From assembly GCA_964442655.1 (NCBI GenBank), contig CAYTZM010000010.1, forward strand, positions 1-60,815: a stretch of DNA of 60,815 nucleotides, read 5' to 3'. Below, piece by piece: positions 9,089-17,445 of this stretch. The position numbers were made by a program, and so were the translations under genes. Numbering within the stretch: the first letter of the stretch is position 1; the number at the start of each line of letters is the position of its first letter. The notes below the pieces were generated by a model that searched no databases, had not been told where the DNA came from, and was given only the letters and a program-made list of their open reading frames with translations. The stretch is from GCA-002727615 sp964442655. Its GTDB lineage: Bacteria > Pseudomonadota > Alphaproteobacteria > TMED109.

Positions 9089-10354
9089 TTATTTTAAACT
9101 TTTTGATAAATTTTTAATATCATGACCAGAAGGATGTTGAACTAGCTTTAAATTAAATATTTTTATTATTGCCAATAAATGATCAAAAATATCAGATTGA
9201 ACTGATTCATATTCAACCCAATCAGTGGTAATTGTAAAAGCATAAATCTCCAAAGGAATACCATCATTGCTTGGCTCTAGTTGCCTAACCATCATAGTTA
9301 AATCTTGGTTGATATTATTATTATTCTTTAAATAAGAAAGAAGATAGGCACGAAACACTCCAATATTTGTTAATTTTCTATGATTTATATTTTCTTCACC
9401 AAAAGACTTATTATAATCACTAATTTCTTTATCTTTAAACTTAAAATGTTCTTTTAAAAAAGTAATTTTATTTAAATTATCTCTTAATGTTGGATCCACA
9501 AAACCAACAGAATCCTGATCAATATAAATAGAACGCTTTATTCTTCTACCTCCAGACTCTTGCATCCCCCTCCAATTCTTAAAAGGGTGCTCTAACAATT
9601 TTGCACTAGGAAAAGTTATCAAAGCATTATCCCATGATCTTACCGTTACTGTGTGTAAACCAACTTCTATACAATCTCCATCTATATCTAAAGAAGGAAT
9701 CGTTACCCAATCTCCCTCTCTAATAGTATCTGAACCAAAAACTTGTATAGATGCTACTAAACCTAAAATAGTATCTTTAAAAACTAATAAAATTATGGCA
9801 GTTAATGCTCCTAAACCAGAAACAATCGTCCACGGAGACGTATTCGAAATAACACATATAGCTATTATTACACCAAAAATATAAATGATTAATTTAATAA
9901 GTTGCATATAGCTTTGAATAGGAGTTTTAGCAAAAACCCTATTTCTTTTTAAGATTTCAGACAAAGCTGACAAAAATCTTGCTAATGAAAATACACATAC
10001 TAAAATTAAAAGCGCAGCAGAAAATCTAGCAATAACTCCTTCATCAGGAGAATATTTTCCTAAGCCAGCTTCAAATATTAAAATAGGGAATGCCCAACCA
10101 ATAGGAATAAACACTTTTTTATCAACTAATTCTTTCCCAAAATTAGGGCTTAACTTACTTAACCAAGTTCTAATCACTACAATTATAATTTTATTAAGAA
10201 ATAATGAAAATATTACCGCAATAATGATAGCTACTAAAACATAAGTTACCCAGTTGTTAACCATCCAACCTAAATTAAGATTGATAAACAAACCCTCAAT
10301 AATGTTAACTAAACTTTTTACTATATTTTCTACTAAACCAGAAAATGATTGCAT
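9089..10354 (-). CDS. Mechanosensitive ion channel, YbdG/MscM-like MscS family
   Basis: Inner-membrane channel that opens under membrane tension to release solutes in hypo-osmotic shock. The 421 residues have about five predicted transmembrane segments in the first ~190 positions, then the MscS pore helix and beta domain (VFGSDTIREGDWVTIPSLDIDG is typical of the upper vestibule). The C-terminal domain with MMVRQLEPS and IPLEIYAFTITTDWVEYE resembles E. coli YbdG, including a family insertion around residues 290-340. Fifteen bases separate it from queG; no functional link is apparent. Confidence 0.87.
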   Translation of the reverse strand: MQSFSGLVENIVKSLVNIIEGLFINLNLGWMVNNWVTYVLVAIIIAVIFSLFLNKIIIVVIRTWLSKLSPNFGKELVDKKVFIPIGWAFPILIFEAGLGKYSPDEGVIARFSAALLILVCVFSLARFLSALSEILKRNRVFAKTPIQSYMQLIKLIIYIFGVIIAICVISNTSPWTIVSGLGALTAIILLVFKDTILGLVASIQVFGSDTIREGDWVTIPSLDIDGDCIEVGLHTVTVRSWDNALITFPSAKLLEHPFKNWRGMQESGGRRIKRSIYIDQDSVGFVDPTLRDNLNKITFLKEHFKFKDKEISDYNKSFGEENINHRKLTNIGVFRAYLLSYLKNNNNINQDLTMMVRQLEPSNDGIPLEIYAFTITTDWVEYESVQSDIFDHLLAIIKIFNLKLVQHPSGHDIKNLSKSLK

Positions 10355-10392
10355 AATATTTTCTCCTAAACTTTATTATCAACTAATTATTA

Positions 10393-11058
10393 TCAAAAGT
10401 CTAAATCCATATAATATTTTGGAGGCAACAAACCCGGAATTTTATCTAAAAGTATGTTCCTAAAAGATGGCCTTGATTTTATTCTTGCATACCAATCTTT
10501 CACATTAGGAAATTCTTTCCACTTAATTTCTCCTAAATAATCTATAATTGAAATATTAGCTGCAGCAGAAATATCAGCAATAGTAAATTCATTCCCAGCT
10601 AACCAATCCCTATTTTTGCTTAACCAATCTATATATTCTAAATGAATCTGTAAGTTTTTTCTTCCTACTCTCAAAACATTAGCATCTGGATTACCTTTTC
10701 CAATAAAACCTTTCATAATTTTTTCATAAACTATATAATCATCTACCTCTTTACTAAAGTTGTTAAAAAACCAATTCATAATTCTTCTTGATTCACATCT
10801 AACATCAATTTCAGTCCCTATTAAAGTAGTAGAACTAATCTCATCAAGCCATTCTATAATTACTGAGGAGCCACATATATTTTTGCTATTCTCTGTAACC
10901 AATACTGGAACTTGCCCTGCAGGATTAAGCACAATAAAATTTTTTCTTCTTTCCCATACTGCTTCTACTATCAGGCGAAAAGGAATTTCATTTTCTGTTA
11001 ATGCAATTCTAACAAGACGACAGTTAGCTGAAAAAGGCAAATGATACAAAGTATTCAT
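10393..11058 (-). CDS. Glutathione S-transferase family protein
   Basis: 221-residue cytosolic GST-fold protein: thioredoxin-like N-domain (LYHLPFSANCRLVRIAL, then the cis-proline strand in GQVPVLV and the Glu-Ser-like SSVIIEWLDE) and an all-helical C-domain with FTIADISAAANISIIDYLG. Typical of the alphaproteobacterial single-gene GSTs of detoxification or unknown function. Divergent from uppP; the 98-bp gap holds both promoters. Substrate cannot be inferred. Confidence 0.85.
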   Translation of the reverse strand: MNTLYHLPFSANCRLVRIALTENEIPFRLIVEAVWERRKNFIVLNPAGQVPVLVTENSKNICGSSVIIEWLDEISSTTLIGTEIDVRCESRRIMNWFFNNFSKEVDDYIVYEKIMKGFIGKGNPDANVLRVGRKNLQIHLEYIDWLSKNRDWLAGNEFTIADISAAANISIIDYLGEIKWKEFPNVKDWYARIKSRPSFRNILLDKIPGLLPPKYYMDLDF

Positions 11059-11156
11059 AAATTATTATTCCATTACTATTTTTATTAATTAAGTATAAAC
11101 TAATTAATGTTATTATATATAAAGTAAACAATTAATAATTAAAATTTTGGATTTAT

Positions 11157-11939
11157 ATGACATTGATTGAGCTTATATTTTATTCATTAACGCAAGGAAT
11201 AACAGAATTCCTACCAATATCTTCTTCTGCCCATCTTTTAATAATAGAAAAAATATTACATTGGGATATTTCTGGAAGAACTATGGCAATTTCTGCTCAC
11301 CTAGGATCATTAATTGCCGTAATTTTTTATTTAAAGAAGGAATTATTTATAATTACTATTAACATTAATAAAAATTTGTATTTTAAGTTTGTAGTAAATT
11401 TAACTATTATAACTTTTCCAATACTATTAGCAGGTTTATTAATATTTAAAAATCTGGATAACATATTATTAACTTTAAATATAGTTGCTTATTCAAGCAT
11501 TATTGGTGGTTTATTATTATTTATATTTGATAAGTTTGGTGCAAATAAGAAAAAAACAATTAATAATATTTCATATATAGAAGCACTCATTATAGGACTA
11601 TTTCAAATTTTTTCTCTTATTCCAGGTACTTCCAGAGCAGGCACTATAATTACTGCAGCAAGACTTTTAAAATTAAATAGAATTGAATCTGCTAAATTAG
11701 GCCTATATACAGGAATTCCTACAATTTCTGGAGCTGTAATATTAGAATCAATTTGGCTAATATCTGAATTTAAAAAAGTTGAAATAGTTCCAATTTTGAT
11801 AGTAATTATATTTTCTGCATTATTTGCTTATATCACTATTAACTTAATGCTTAGATGGTTAATTAATAAAAGCTATTCACCTTTTATAGTATATAGGATT
11901 GTTTTAGGATTAATAATTCTTCTTTTTATTAATAACTAA
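11157..11939 (+). CDS. uppP: Undecaprenyl-diphosphatase (BacA/UppP)
   Basis: Integral inner-membrane phosphatase that recycles undecaprenyl pyrophosphate to the monophosphate carrier for peptidoglycan and LPS glycans. 260 residues, about eight hydrophobic segments. The two signature regions are present: TQGITEFLPISSSAHLLI (residues ~13-30) with the catalytic Glu/Ser region, and LIPGTSRAGT (about 158-167) with the catalytic Arg. The SSAH variant in place of SSTGH is as often seen in alphaproteobacteria. Single gene; the 174-bp gap to rnd shows no gene. Confidence 0.95.
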   Translation: MTLIELIFYSLTQGITEFLPISSSAHLLIIEKILHWDISGRTMAISAHLGSLIAVIFYLKKELFIITININKNLYFKFVVNLTIITFPILLAGLLIFKNLDNILLTLNIVAYSSIIGGLLLFIFDKFGANKKKTINNISYIEALIIGLFQIFSLIPGTSRAGTIITAARLLKLNRIESAKLGLYTGIPTISGAVILESIWLISEFKKVEIVPILIVIIFSALFAYITINLMLRWLINKSYSPFIVYRIVLGLIILLFINN

Positions 11940-12113
11940 CCTTATACCTAAAAAATATTTATAGTATAACAAAATTTTTACCTCAAAATTAAATATATTT
12001 ATATCTTAAAATATTAAAAATTTTATATATTAATTTTATATAATGTAAATTTATTAATTAGCCAAAATATTAAACATAATATAAATTAAATCATATAAAT
12101 GTAGGAGCAATTA

Positions 12114-12731
12114 ATGAATTCAAGAAACTTTACACTTTATAAAAATGATTTACCTCAAACTCTAAAATTTTCTGATACTATTGCAATTGACACCGAAACT
12201 ATGGGTTTAGACTTAAAAAGAGATAAATTATGTTTAGTTCAAATTTGTAATGGTGATAATCACGCTCATCTTATACAAATTATAGATGGGAAAAAGTATC
12301 CTAATTTAATCAAATTACTTAAAAATGATAAAATAAAAAAAATTTTTCACTTTGCCCGATTTGATTTAGCCGCAATTCAAAAATATTTAAACGTATATTG
12401 CGAAAATATTTATTGCACAAAAATAGCTTCCAAATTAACAAGAACATATACTGATAAACATGGATTAAAAGACTTATGTAAAGAATTGCTTAATATAGAA
12501 ATTTCAAAACAAAAACAAAGCTCAGACTGGGGAAACATAGACCTTATAGACGATCAACTAAAATATGCTGCTAATGATGTTTTGTATCTGCATCAATTAA
12601 AATCAAAATTAGATGTTTTTTTAAAAAGAGAAAATAGAGAACTTTTAGCAGATAATATATTTAAATTTTTAAGTACTAGAGCATATTTAGATTTAAATGG
12701 ATGGAATGAACCTGATATATTTAATCACTAA
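12114..12731 (+). CDS. rnd: Ribonuclease D, short form
   Basis: 3'-5' exoribonuclease of the DEDDy class, trimming tRNA and small-RNA 3' ends. Exo I: AIDTETMGLDL; Exo II: FHFARFDLAAIQ; Exo III: YAANDVLYLHQL with the Tyr. At 205 residues it is a bare exonuclease domain without the HRDC domains of E. coli RNase D, the usual alphaproteobacterial form. A clear GTAGGAGC ribosome-binding site precedes the ATG. It is first in the conserved rnd-kdsD-lptCAB-rpoN run. Confidence 0.93.
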   Translation: MNSRNFTLYKNDLPQTLKFSDTIAIDTETMGLDLKRDKLCLVQICNGDNHAHLIQIIDGKKYPNLIKLLKNDKIKKIFHFARFDLAAIQKYLNVYCENIYCTKIASKLTRTYTDKHGLKDLCKELLNIEISKQKQSSDWGNIDLIDDQLKYAANDVLYLHQLKSKLDVFLKRENRELLADNIFKFLSTRAYLDLNGWNEPDIFNH

Positions 12732-12757
12732 ATAAATATAATAAATTGGAGTTAAAA

Positions 12758-13717
12758 TTGGCCTATTCTAAGAATATCGCTTCTGTAAAAAATAAAATTT
12801 TAGAGCAAAAATTTGCAATAGAAAAATTAGCAGAAATTGTTGACAATTCTATTAATAAAGCAATTGATCTTTTATATAAAAATAAAGGAAAGATAGTGAT
12901 TACAGGTCTAGGGAAAAGTGGCCATATTGGATTAAAAATTAGTGCAACATTATCGTCAACTGGTTCTCCTTCCGTATTTATTAATTGCTCAGAAGCAAGT
13001 CATGGAGACCTTGGTATAATAGAAAAAAATGATATAATTATAGCTTTATCTAAATCAGGTGAAACTAATGAAATGTTCCCTATCATAAATTTTGCAAAAA
13101 CAAATAAAGTTAAACTTATTGGAATTACCTCAAACTCTAAAAGTTTTTTAGCAAAAAACTCTAATATAACATGTCTCATTCCCAATTTAATTGAATCATG
13201 CCCTCTAAATCTAGCTCCTACTACTTCTACCACTATGATGCTAGTATTAGGCGATACTATTGCAATTGAATTAATGAAAAAAAATAATTTTAAAAAAGAA
13301 CATTTCAAAAAATACCACCCTGGAGGAATGCTAGGAAAAAGGCTATTAGCAGTTAAAAACATTATGCATACAAAAAACAATATACCGTTAGTATATGAAA
13401 AGGAAAACATGCGAACAGCACTCCTCAAAATGACATCAATTGGATTTGGGTGTGTAGGAATAATAAATTCTAATAATGAATTAAAAGGGATAATAACTGA
13501 CGGAGATCTAAGAAGAAATATAAAAAAGAATTTTTTATCTTTACCTGTAGAAAAAATAATGACAAAAAATCCTTTAACTATAAATATAAATTTAAGTGTA
13601 ATGGATGCTATAAATTTAATGAATAAAAATAAAATTACTGCTTTATTTATTACAGAATCAAATTCTCATAAACCTACAGGTATAGTTCATATTCACGATT
13701 GTCTTAAAATTGGGTAA
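12758..13717 (+). CDS. kdsD: Arabinose-5-phosphate isomerase
   Basis: Converts ribulose-5-phosphate to arabinose-5-phosphate, the first step of Kdo synthesis for LPS. The N-terminal SIS domain contains ITGLGKSGHIGLKISATLS and NCSEASHGDLG; the C-terminal half carries two CBS domains (about residues 205-319), the full KdsD layout. The TTG at 12758 is chosen because GGAG ends 6 nt before it; a TTG at 12746 has no such site. 319 residues. Feeds the same LPS pathway as the following lpt genes. Confidence 0.94.
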   Translation: MAYSKNIASVKNKILEQKFAIEKLAEIVDNSINKAIDLLYKNKGKIVITGLGKSGHIGLKISATLSSTGSPSVFINCSEASHGDLGIIEKNDIIIALSKSGETNEMFPIINFAKTNKVKLIGITSNSKSFLAKNSNITCLIPNLIESCPLNLAPTTSTTMMLVLGDTIAIELMKKNNFKKEHFKKYHPGGMLGKRLLAVKNIMHTKNNIPLVYEKENMRTALLKMTSIGFGCVGIINSNNELKGIITDGDLRRNIKKNFLSLPVEKIMTKNPLTININLSVMDAINLMNKNKITALFITESNSHKPTGIVHIHDCLKIG

Positions 13718-13725
13718 TATTTAAA

Positions 13726-14373
13726 TTGTTAGAAAAATCTTTTTACAAGTCTTGGGATAAAAAAAATAATAATTATAAAAAAGAAGATTTTGAAAAAAAG
13801 AATATTTATAAATCTATATTAAAAATTTTTTCACCTATTCTAATAGTAGCAATTTTTATTTTATTAATTAAATGGGTTAAAATAATTCCTGAATATGATG
13901 TCATAAACTTCGATGAAAATATAAAAAGTAATGAACCTGATTCAGTAATTAAACCAAAACTAATATTAAAAAATAAAAATAATAAACCTTTATTAATTCA
14001 AGCCAATCAAACTAAAAAAGATATAAATGATCCTAACATTATATTTTTAACTAAACCTAAAGGGTATTATAAGCTATCTGATAAAATAACAATTTATTTT
14101 AATGCTATTGATGGTATATTATACATCGATAAAAATGAATTAAAATTAAATAAAAGTGTTGAAATTACATCTTCTGAAGGAACAAACTTAAAGACGCTGA
14201 ATATAATGTATAATATAAAAAATAATATTATTTCGGGAAAAGAAAATATTACCTTATTAGGAGATTGGGGGAAATTATTTGGAAAAGGTTTTATTTATGA
14301 TATTGAAAATTCATTGATTACTTTTAAAGGACGACCTAAAATCAAATTTAATAATACAAAAGGTGCAATATAG
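13726..14373 (+). CDS. lptC: LPS export protein LptC
   Basis: Bitopic inner-membrane protein linking the LptB2FG transporter to periplasmic LptA. 215 residues: charged cytoplasmic N-terminus, one transmembrane helix (about residues 35-52) and a periplasmic beta-jellyroll. Sequence is poorly conserved, as usual for LptC; identification rests on topology and on its place between kdsD and lptA. The start is TTG, 8 nt after the kdsD stop. The stop shares one base with the lptA start. Confidence 0.85.
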   Translation: MLEKSFYKSWDKKNNNYKKEDFEKKNIYKSILKIFSPILIVAIFILLIKWVKIIPEYDVINFDENIKSNEPDSVIKPKLILKNKNNKPLLIQANQTKKDINDPNIIFLTKPKGYYKLSDKITIYFNAIDGILYIDKNELKLNKSVEITSSEGTNLKTLNIMYNIKNNIISGKENITLLGDWGKLFGKGFIYDIENSLITFKGRPKIKFNNTKGAI

Positions 14374-14852
14374 TGAAAAAAATAATTTTGCTGATATTCT
14401 TTACTATTTCTTTCATTAAATTATCTCATTCTGAAGAATCTATCCCTGTAGATGTTGTAGCAGATTCCATGCAATGGAATGATAAGGAAAAAATTGCATA
14501 TGCAAAAGGAAATGCTGAAGCTAATCAAGGAGAACGAAAACTTTCGGCTGACGAATTAATTGTACACCTCAACAAAAATAATAATAATAATGAAGTAGTC
14601 ATGATAGAAGCACAAGGTAATGTTATATTTATAACAAAAACTGAAATAGGCTCAGGTGAAAAAGCAAAATACGATCTAATAAAAAATTATATTATTATTG
14701 AAGACAATGTTCAATTAAAAAAAGAAGGAAATGTCATGGTGGGACAATATTTAGAAATGGACTTATTAACCGGCGTAAGTAAAATAAAAAGTGAAAAAGA
14801 AAATGATAGAGTAAGAGTCCGTTTTTCAACTGAAAAAAAAGAACTAGAATAA
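14373..14852 (+). CDS. lptA: LPS transport periplasmic protein LptA
   Basis: Periplasmic bridge protein that carries LPS from LptC to LptD. 159 residues with a signal peptide (MKKIILLIFFTISFIKLSHS) and an OstA-like fold: VVADSMQWNDKEKIAYAKGN and QGNVIFITKTEIGSGEKA are characteristic repeats. GTG start overlapping the lptC TAG by one base, and lptB begins 1 nt after its stop: strong translational coupling. Confidence 0.93.
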   Translation: MKKIILLIFFTISFIKLSHSEESIPVDVVADSMQWNDKEKIAYAKGNAEANQGERKLSADELIVHLNKNNNNNEVVMIEAQGNVIFITKTEIGSGEKAKYDLIKNYIIIEDNVQLKKEGNVMVGQYLEMDLLTGVSKIKSEKENDRVRVRFSTEKKELE

Positions 14853-14853
14853 A

Positions 14854-15612
14854 ATGACTGATAATTTGAACCCTAAACTGATAATTGATAATCAAGGTTT
14901 ATCTATTAATAGTGTAGGAAAATCGTTTAATAAAAGACCTATCGTTAGAGGAATATCAATAAGAATTCAAAGAAGCGAAGCAGTAGGGCTTTTAGGACCA
15001 AATGGCGCAGGGAAGACTACTTGTTTTTATATGATAAGTGGATTAATAGCGCCTGATTACGGGTCCATAACTCTCGATGGAAAAGATATAACTAATTTAC
15101 CTATATATAAAAGAGCCAAAGCAGGAATAGGCTACCTTCCTCAAGAAATTTCTATATTTAGAGGCATGACAGTAGAACAAAATATCCAATCAATACTATC
15201 TTTAAATATTTCTGATAAAAGAGAAAGAGAAGTAAATTTAGAAGAATTGCTTGCAGAATTCTCTTTAACTCATTTAAGAAGAACCTCTAGTATGGCATTG
15301 TCTGGAGGAGAACGAAGAAAAGTAGAAATAGCTAGAGCTTTAGCGTCTCAACCGTCATTTATTTTATTAGACGAACCCTTAGCTGGAATTGATCCTATTG
15401 CTATTGAAGAAATAAGAGAATTAATAAAACACATTAAAGATAAAGGCGTAGGAGTTTTAATCACTGATCACAATGTTAAAGAGACATTAGAATTAATTGA
15501 TAGAGCTTATATAATTCATGAAGGTAAAGTTCTTATGACAGGAAAGCCTGAAGAAATAATTTCTGACGCAAAAGTGAGAAAAGTATATTTAGGTAATAAA
15601 TTTAATATATAA
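14854..15612 (+). CDS. lptB: LPS export ABC transporter ATP-binding protein LptB
   Basis: ATPase of the LptB2FGC transporter that extracts LPS from the inner membrane. 252 residues with Walker A GPNGAGKTT (about 48-56), Q-loop GYLPQE, signature LSGGERRK, Walker B FILLDEP and the switch His in LITDHNVKE. The SIFRGMTVEQNI segment after the Q-loop is typical of LptB. lptF/lptG are not in the window. Confidence 0.96.
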   Translation: MTDNLNPKLIIDNQGLSINSVGKSFNKRPIVRGISIRIQRSEAVGLLGPNGAGKTTCFYMISGLIAPDYGSITLDGKDITNLPIYKRAKAGIGYLPQEISIFRGMTVEQNIQSILSLNISDKREREVNLEELLAEFSLTHLRRTSSMALSGGERRKVEIARALASQPSFILLDEPLAGIDPIAIEEIRELIKHIKDKGVGVLITDHNVKETLELIDRAYIIHEGKVLMTGKPEEIISDAKVRKVYLGNKFNI

Positions 15613-15623
15613 AATTATTTACA

Positions 15624-16907
15624 ATGATTAAACAAACTCTAAGACAACATCCAAAATTACAAACTAAACTTAAAATAAACAATAAAATAATTACCTCTTT
15701 TAATATACTTCAAATGTCATATGATGAATTAATAGATTTTACAAAAAATGAATCTGAAAAAAACCCTTTTATAATTTTAAAAAAAAAAAATAATTTAAAA
15801 TTAATAACTGATAACTTTCATAATAAAGAGAATATTAAAGAATGGCTGTATCAACAAAGCTCAACATTTTATAACAATAAAAAAGAAAAGAATCTTATTG
15901 AAATTTTTATCGAAAATTTAGACGATAATGGTTTTTGTAGAATAAATGCTACAGAAGCTTCAAAACTAACTAATAGCACAAAAATTCAAGCCTTAAATAT
16001 TTTAAACAAATTAAAAAATCTTGATCCAATAGGAATATTTTCTTCTAATATTAAAGAACTACTTCATATACAACTAATCAAAAGAGGAATATATAATAAT
16101 TATTTTAAAATTATTCTAAATAATCTTAATTATGTTGCTGAATATAACATTATAAAACTTAGTGAATTATGTAATTTACCAAAAAATAATATTATTAAAT
16201 TAATCCAAATAATAAAAAACTGTAAACCTAGAGCTATAGATACATTAGAAAATAAAGAACAATTTTCAATTGTAGCAGATATATTACTAGAAATAAATAA
16301 CGAAAAAATAAAAGCAACCTTAAATAAGGTTAATAACTATGAAATTCATTTAAATAAAAATTATATTAATAAAATGAAACTACAAAATAATAAAAAGACT
16401 AATAAAGAAAATAAAAATTTTATTCAAGATTATATAACTCATGCTAAAGTATTAAAAAATAATATTAATAGAAGAAATGAGACTATTTTATCCGTATCCA
16501 AAAAAATTTTTAATTATCAAAAAAGTTATCTCCTAAAGGGAGAAGAAGAAATTTTACCCCTTACCCATAAAGAAGTAGGAAAAATGATCAATATGCATGA
16601 AAGTACAGTTAGCAGAGCTATAAAAAATAAATATGTATATTTTGACCATAAAACTATTCCACTTAATTTTTTTTTCAGCAGTAAAATAAAAAGTGTGAAT
16701 AATAAATATTCTTCAAAATCTATTAAAATAAAAATTGAGAAATTAATACATAACCAGGAAATAAAAAATTATGATCTAAGTGATCAAAAAATAACTAAAA
16801 TATTGAATAATAATGGAATTATGATATCTAGAAGAACTGTTACTAAATATAGAGAAAGTATGAATATTCCAAATTCTAGAATTAGATTAAGAAAATTAAA
16901 CAATTAA
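15624..16907 (+). CDS. rpoN: RNA polymerase sigma-54 factor, divergent
   Basis: Alternative sigma factor for -24/-12 promoters, dependent on AAA+ activators. The C-terminal RpoN box is recognisable as SRRTVTKYRESMNIPNSR and the helix-turn-helix as LTHKEVGKMINMHESTVSRA. Region I is weak: instead of the Gln-rich MTPQLQQAIKLLQ pattern it reads KIITSFNILQMSYDELIDFT, with few glutamines, and the acidic region II is very short. 427 residues versus ~480 in E. coli, and extremely Lys/Asn/Ile-rich. It sits where rpoN is expected, after lptB. Whether it still supports activator-dependent initiation is open. Confidence 0.88.
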   Translation: MIKQTLRQHPKLQTKLKINNKIITSFNILQMSYDELIDFTKNESEKNPFIILKKKNNLKLITDNFHNKENIKEWLYQQSSTFYNNKKEKNLIEIFIENLDDNGFCRINATEASKLTNSTKIQALNILNKLKNLDPIGIFSSNIKELLHIQLIKRGIYNNYFKIILNNLNYVAEYNIIKLSELCNLPKNNIIKLIQIIKNCKPRAIDTLENKEQFSIVADILLEINNEKIKATLNKVNNYEIHLNKNYINKMKLQNNKKTNKENKNFIQDYITHAKVLKNNINRRNETILSVSKKIFNYQKSYLLKGEEEILPLTHKEVGKMINMHESTVSRAIKNKYVYFDHKTIPLNFFFSSKIKSVNNKYSSKSIKIKIEKLIHNQEIKNYDLSDQKITKILNNNGIMISRRTVTKYRESMNIPNSRIRLRKLNN

Positions 16908-16944
16908 CAATATTAAACTTTTAATAAAATTTTTAGGCACAATA

Positions 16945-17424
16945 ATGTTAAAAAGTAAAACAAAAAATAATTCAAAAAATTTACAAATTAAAGATATTTT
17001 AACAAAAACTAATACTTTAATATTACAAAATATAAATCATAAAAAACAATTATTCTCAAGTTTAAGTAATTTTATTAGCAAACAATCTGATATCACGATT
17101 ACAGAATCGAGCAAGCTTTTATACAATAAAGAATTGATAGAAATAAGTGGTATTGGAAATGGTATAGCTATACCTAATATTCAAAGCTCTTATATAACCA
17201 AAACAATCGGAATCTTTGTAAAATTACTAAAGCCTATTAAATATAATTCTTTTGATAAAGAGCCAGTAGATCTAATATTCTTATTATCTTCACCAAATAC
17301 AATGAAATCTGATCATCTAAAAACATTGGCTTTAATCTCTAGAAAACTTTCTAATACTAAAATTCAAAAAAATATTCGTGGAACTTCTGACATAGAATCA
17401 ATATATTCTATATTAACCATGTAA
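16945..17424 (+). CDS. ptsN: PtsN-like EIIA(Ntr) protein lacking the phosphorylated histidine
   Basis: EIIA of the nitrogen PTS, a regulatory protein normally phosphorylated on one His by PtsP-PtsO. 159 residues, full length. The active-site loop reads GIGNGIAIPNIQS where E. coli PtsN has GIGNGIAIPHGKL: the phospho-acceptor His is Asn78 here (codon AAT, 17176-17178). Other fold residues (PVDLIFLLSSP, HLKTLALISRKL) are kept. The protein therefore cannot be phosphorylated at that site and may act as a permanently unphosphorylated regulator or be decaying. hpf, usually between rpoN and ptsN, is absent; the gap is 37 bp. Confidence 0.87.
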   Translation: MLKSKTKNNSKNLQIKDILTKTNTLILQNINHKKQLFSSLSNFISKQSDITITESSKLLYNKELIEISGIGNGIAIPNIQSSYITKTIGIFVKLLKPIKYNSFDKEPVDLIFLLSSPNTMKSDHLKTLALISRKLSNTKIQKNIRGTSDIESIYSILTM

Positions 17425-17445
17425 AGTCTAATAAAAGGAAAATAC

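Noticed and set aside
16930..16944. AGGCACAATAATGTT before ptsN as a sigma-54 -24/-12 promoter
   Set aside because: The GG is present, but no GC follows at the required 10-bp spacing; it lies also across the start codon.
17425..17445. SAH/SAM riboswitch before ahcY
   Set aside because: The gap is only 21 bp, too short for any known class.
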